Shown piece by piece: positions 14,829 to 18,349 of a stretch of DNA of 18,349 bases. A model generated the notes under the pieces. It was not told the DNA's origin. It ran no database searches and saw nothing but the letters and a program-made list of their open reading frames with translations. The translations under genes were made by a program, and so were the position numbers. This DNA comes from Candidatus Glassiibacteriota bacterium. GTDB lineage: Bacteria > Gemmatimonadota > Glassbacteria > GWA2-58-10. The DNA is taken from the NCBI GenBank assembly GCA_030604975.1, contig JAUVUV010000003.1:1-18349 (forward strand), in the 5' to 3' direction. Every line of letters starts with the position of its first letter. Position 1 is the stretch's first letter.

Positions 14829-17800
14829 ATGCAATACATTGCCGATATTCATATCCACTCTCACTACTCGATAGCCACCAGTAAGGTGAGCAATCCAGAA
14901 CATCTTTTCCTGGCCGCTGCGACCAAAGGGGTCAATCTGGTCGGCACCGGGGATTTCACTCATCCCGGTTGGCGGCAGGAGTTGCTTGAGAAACTCGAAC
15001 CCGATGAGGGCACCGGATTCTGGCGCCTTCGACCGGAGCTGGAGAAGGCTCTACGTGAAAAACTTCCCGGCCAGAGCAGGAACCTGCCGGTGCACTTTGT
15101 GCTTTCAGGTGAATTAAGCTCGATCTACAAGAAAATGGGCCGGGCGAGAAAGGTGCACAACTTGATTCTGATGCCGGATATGGAGAGCGTGGACCGCCTG
15201 TGCGCCGACCTGGAGAAAATCGGCAATATCCGCTCCGATGGAAGGCCAATCCTGGGACTCGACTGCCGTGACCTGCTTAAGATGACGCTCGAGGCTTGTC
15301 CTGAGGCCTGCTTTATTCCCGCGCATATCTGGACCCCGCATTTCAGTGTGTTCGGCTCCAGAAGCGGTTTCGACCGGATCGAGGATTGCTACGGCGACCT
15401 GACCAGCGAGATTTACGCATTGGAAACGGGCCTTTCCTCAGACCCGCCGATGAACTGGCGGGTATCCGCGCTGGACAGGTACACTCTGGTTTCCAACTCG
15501 GATGCCCATTCGCCAGAAAAACTGGCCCGGGAGGCGAACCTGATCGACGGTGATTTCAGCTACAGAGGATTAACCGAGTCTTTCAAGGGCGGGGAAAATT
15601 CGAGGTTTCTCGGGACAGTGGAATTCTATCCTGAGGAGGGCAAATACCACTATGACGGTCACCGTGCATGCAAGGTGCGACTCACCCCGGAACAGACTGC
15701 TGGTCTCGGCGGGAGGTGCCCGGTCTGCGGGGGGAAAATCACCGAGGGTGTGCTCAACCGGGTACTTAAACTCGCCGATCGCCCAGCGGGGGCGACCCCT
15801 GGAAAGGCTGCGCGGCATTTCGAACGCCTGATCCCACTGATCGAGGTGCTGGCCGAAAGCCATGGTACCGGTCCGGGGACCAGGGCTGTCCAGCGCAGCA
15901 GAGAAAGGCTTCTGCGAGAAATCGGTCCGGAACTTTTTGTTCTCCGGGAGGCGCCGGTCGAGGCGATAACCCGCGTAGCCGGTCCCACGGTCGCTGAGGC
16001 AGTACGCCGCAACCGAACCGGCAAGGTCAGGATCGAGCCCGGCTATGACGGTGAATACGGCACTGTACGGATTTTCGAGCCTGGTGAGCTGGAAAAAAGC
16101 ACCGGGCAAATGTTTTTCTTCGAGGAACTAAAGATCGAAAAAAAAGAACCCGAAAGTCCACCTGTATGCTGGAAAATGCCGGCCGAATCAGCGGCTCCGG
16201 CTGCTGCCTCCGGAGTTCAAAGCAGCCCTCAGGAAACAATCGCGGAGAGCCCCTCCCACATTCGTGTGCCTGGCCTGGATATCGAATTGAACCGGCGCCA
16301 GCTTGAGGCAATCACCCACGACAACGGCCCTCTGGCTGTAATCGCCGGTCCCGGCACGGGAAAAACACGGTGCCTTGCCGCAAGGGCGGGCTACCTGGTG
16401 CGCTCCTGTGGAGTATTGCCGGGTAAGATACTGGCAGTGACTTTTACCAACCGGGCCGCGCGCGAAATGAGAGAGCGTATCGGAGTGTTACTCGCCAGTG
16501 GGGCGGATAATGGCCCACAGGTCACTGTGTCCACTTTCCATGGATTCTGTCTCGATTTCCTTACCCAGACCAGGGAATTTTCGCCTCTAGTAGCCGACGA
16601 AACAGACCGTCTGAGCCTTCTGCGGGAGGCTCTCATCCAGGCCGAAGGAACTTTTCGGATTCGAGAAATCTCCGAGGCGATCGGCCGCGCAAAGGCCCTG
16701 GGCCAGACGCCTGAAAATTACCGTGGCCCGGAGGCTGTCAGGCGCGCCTATACCGCATACCGAGACCTCTGCAAAAAACTGGGTGTTTGCGATTACGATG
16801 ACCTGATTCTCGAGGCCCTTTACGAACTGCGCTCCAACCCGCATAAACAGTCAAATCTGCGGGAGAAATATCCTTATTTGCTGGTTGATGAATTCCAGGA
16901 TCTGAACCAGGTACAATACGAACTGCTAAAAATTATGTCAGGCAGCCGGGCCGACGGCCTGTTCGTAATCGGCGACCCTTACCAGTCGATCTATGGTTTC
17001 CGGGGAGCGGACGGCCGCGTTTTCGAGCGCCTGAGAGAAGACTTCCCTCACCTTTGCCAAATCAACCTCGAGCTGGGTTACCGTTGCTCGCGAACTATTG
17101 CCGAGGCCTCCGCTTCACTTCTTACCGGCGGTGGTTCGGCAGCCCTTGCCCCTCGCGCTATCAACCCTGGCGGGATTCCCTTGAAAACCATCCGCTGTCC
17201 CGGAGAGAGATCCGAGGCAATAGCGATTGTGCGGGAAATCGGCCGCCTGGTCGGGGGGATTGGTATGCTTGACGCACACGGCGACTATCGCCCCAGAGGC
17301 AAAGAAGACTTAGACACTCTTTACAGTTTTGCCGACTGCGCTGTAATCGCCCGCACTGGAGCGCTTTGCGAAAATCTCGAAACCGTATTTGTCACTGAGG
17401 GCATTCCCTATCGCCTGCGGGGTAGCAATTCTTTCCTTCAGGACCCACTTGTCCGCCAAGCATTATATTATCTCAGGCTTTACGTTAACCCTGCCAATGA
17501 CCTCCGTTTCCTGGATGCTATTCGTTTTGCCGGTTTAGATCCAAGCGTTTCTTATTTCTCGTCTCTGCGCAAGGCGGCTTCCCATGCGGGCAGATCGCTG
17601 ATGAGCCAACTCAAGCACTCTTTGAGCCATGAGGTTCCGCTAAAACCAGAAAGCGGGCCGGCGGCTGAATTCCTGTTTAAATTCAATAAACTCCGCCGCC
17701 AGGCTTCTCTGCCACCGACCGAGCTTCTGAAAACACTCATCGCCGACTTTGTCGGCGAGCCGCCGGCAATCTCCGATCCTTTGGCTATTCTACTTACTAC

Positions 17801-18224
17801 TGCTGAACAGTTCAGCGATCTCGGAGAGTTTCTCGCACACCTGGTGATGCAGACCGAGGGAGATATCGAAAGGGCGGGGCGAATTTCGTCCGGGATTCAG
17901 TCTGAGGCGGTCACAATTCTGACCATGCATGCTGCCAAGGGTCTCGAATTCAAGGTGGTATTTATCTGCGGTGTCGAGGAGGGAATCATCCCTTTCACTT
18001 ACCGGGAGACCGATCCTGAGGAGGAGCGCAGGCTTTTCTACGTTGCCCTTACCCGGGCCTCCCAGAGAGTTTACCTGACCAGTGCCGCCCGGAGAAAGGT
18101 CCGCGGCCGGGTAGTTCAGGCTGCTTGGTCACCCTTGGTGAACGAGCTTCCCTCATCCGCCCTGGAAGAGATTGAAAGCTCACTGCCTCCACGCTCCAGA
18201 GACAGGCAACTGGACCTTCTCTGA
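14829..18224 (+). CDS. Endonuclease Q-like PHP domain fused to UvrD/PcrA-type helicase
   Basis: Protein of 1131 residues; ATG at 14829 follows GGAG by 10 bases. Residues 1 to about 430 resemble endonuclease Q (TIGR00375-like PHP family, about 420 residues when free). Likely metal ligands are D6, H8, H10, D42, H45, E95, H110, H166, H171, D225 and H227. A zinc-finger-like part carries C281, C297 and C300, then EGVLNRVLKLADRP. EndoQ cuts DNA 5' to uracil, hypoxanthine, xanthine or abasic sites. A Pro/Ala/Ser-rich linker (about 440-480) leads to a complete superfamily 1A helicase: Q-motif (N488, Q491), Walker A GPGTGKT (507-513), TFTNRAAREM (Ia), DEFQD (687-691), GDPYQSIYGFRG (III), LGYRCSRTI (IV), TMHAAKGLEFK (V) and YVALTRASQRVYL (VI). 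All catalytic motifs look intact. The likely role is helicase-coupled removal of deaminated or damaged bases. The gene is single and no terminator is visible after it. Confidence 0.85.
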   Translation: MQYIADIHIHSHYSIATSKVSNPEHLFLAAATKGVNLVGTGDFTHPGWRQELLEKLEPDEGTGFWRLRPELEKALREKLPGQSRNLPVHFVLSGELSSIYKKMGRARKVHNLILMPDMESVDRLCADLEKIGNIRSDGRPILGLDCRDLLKMTLEACPEACFIPAHIWTPHFSVFGSRSGFDRIEDCYGDLTSEIYALETGLSSDPPMNWRVSALDRYTLVSNSDAHSPEKLAREANLIDGDFSYRGLTESFKGGENSRFLGTVEFYPEEGKYHYDGHRACKVRLTPEQTAGLGGRCPVCGGKITEGVLNRVLKLADRPAGATPGKAARHFERLIPLIEVLAESHGTGPGTRAVQRSRERLLREIGPELFVLREAPVEAITRVAGPTVAEAVRRNRTGKVRIEPGYDGEYGTVRIFEPGELEKSTGQMFFFEELKIEKKEPESPPVCWKMPAESAAPAAASGVQSSPQETIAESPSHIRVPGLDIELNRRQLEAITHDNGPLAVIAGPGTGKTRCLAARAGYLVRSCGVLPGKILAVTFTNRAAREMRERIGVLLASGADNGPQVTVSTFHGFCLDFLTQTREFSPLVADETDRLSLLREALIQAEGTFRIREISEAIGRAKALGQTPENYRGPEAVRRAYTAYRDLCKKLGVCDYDDLILEALYELRSNPHKQSNLREKYPYLLVDEFQDLNQVQYELLKIMSGSRADGLFVIGDPYQSIYGFRGADGRVFERLREDFPHLCQINLELGYRCSRTIAEASASLLTGGGSAALAPRAINPGGIPLKTIRCPGERSEAIAIVREIGRLVGGIGMLDAHGDYRPRGKEDLDTLYSFADCAVIARTGALCENLETVFVTEGIPYRLRGSNSFLQDPLVRQALYYLRLYVNPANDLRFLDAIRFAGLDPSVSYFSSLRKAASHAGRSLMSQLKHSLSHEVPLKPESGPAAEFLFKFNKLRRQASLPPTELLKTLIADFVGEPPAISDPLAILLTTAEQFSDLGEFLAHLVMQTEGDIERAGRISSGIQSEAVTILTMHAAKGLEFKVVFICGVEEGIIPFTYRETDPEEERRLFYVALTRASQRVYLTSAARRKVRGRVVQAAWSPLVNELPSSALEEIESSLPPRSRDRQLDLL

Positions 18225-18349
18225 GCAATCTGCCGATCCACTCCGCAACATTTAATCCGAAACAATGATTCATTCTGGTTCGGGCCAAGCAGTGGGTGAG
18301 AAAAAATGGAAAATCAACGTGAAAATTTGGCTTGTCTTTCACTTGACAC

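Noticed and set aside
14613..14963. Minus-strand open frame of 116 codons across the structured leader
   Set aside because: It runs through the nested inverted repeat and into the start of the well-supported PHP-helicase gene, has no ribosome binding site and no recognisable domain. The inverted repeat explains its unusual sequence better.
18343..18348. TTGACA at the window end
   Set aside because: A lone -35 match; any -10 would lie outside the window.
18294..18349. Possible start of another gene at the right edge
   Set aside because: A GTG-led frame reads like a short basic then hydrophobic N-terminus, but there is no ribosome binding site and only about 18 codons are visible.

Overview
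The window is bacterial chromosomal DNA with moderately high G+C coding regions and A+T-rich intergenic stretches. I cannot name the species. The secreted DUF5060-type glycoside hydrolase lipoprotein, the very haem-rich periplasmic electron-transfer locus, the HU protein and the uracil-DNA-repair-like helicase fusion would fit an uncultivated anaerobic or facultative Gram-negative lineage, for example in the FCB group. That placement is inference only.

Layout. (1) 116-1774 (+): a glycoside hydrolase lipoprotein, followed by a 555-bp intergenic region with a terminator-like hairpin and a possible minus-strand gene remnant. (2) 2330-11803 (+): the core of the window, an approximately 9.5-kb respiratory/electron-conduit locus of seven genes. 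It has an 11-haem cytochrome c with a separate cytochrome b partner; a second copy of the same pair fused into one protein (11 c-haems plus a b-type membrane domain); an 8-haem membrane-anchored cytochrome, a four-cluster ferredoxin and an NrfD-type quinone-site membrane protein in tightly overlapping order; and an 18-haem NapC/NirT-like membrane-anchored cytochrome. Together I count 48 c-haem attachment motifs. No molybdopterin oxidoreductase, nitrite reductase or other recognisable catalytic subunit is present. (3) 12199-12471 (+): an HU-family DNA-binding protein with its own likely promoter. (4) 12577-14483 (-): an NRAMP-family transporter with a rewritten metal site, then a Yip1-family membrane protein, ending in a good intrinsic terminator. 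(5) 14829-18224 (+): a 1131-residue fusion of an endonuclease Q-like PHP domain with a complete UvrD/PcrA-type helicase. It is transcribed away from the transporter from a back-to-back promoter pair and is preceded by a remarkable 150-bp nested inverted repeat.

How the genes may work together. The cytochrome b proteins and the NrfD protein are membrane modules that in known complexes exchange electrons with the quinone pool. Each is encoded beside a periplasmic multihaem protein (and, for NrfD, a ferredoxin). The simplest reading is two or three parallel routes carrying electrons between menaquinone and the periplasm, analogous in architecture to the Geobacter Cbc complexes and Desulfovibrio Hmc/Qrc-type complexes. 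The terminal acceptor or donor is not encoded here. The final fusion protein suggests helicase-coupled repair of deaminated or abasic DNA.
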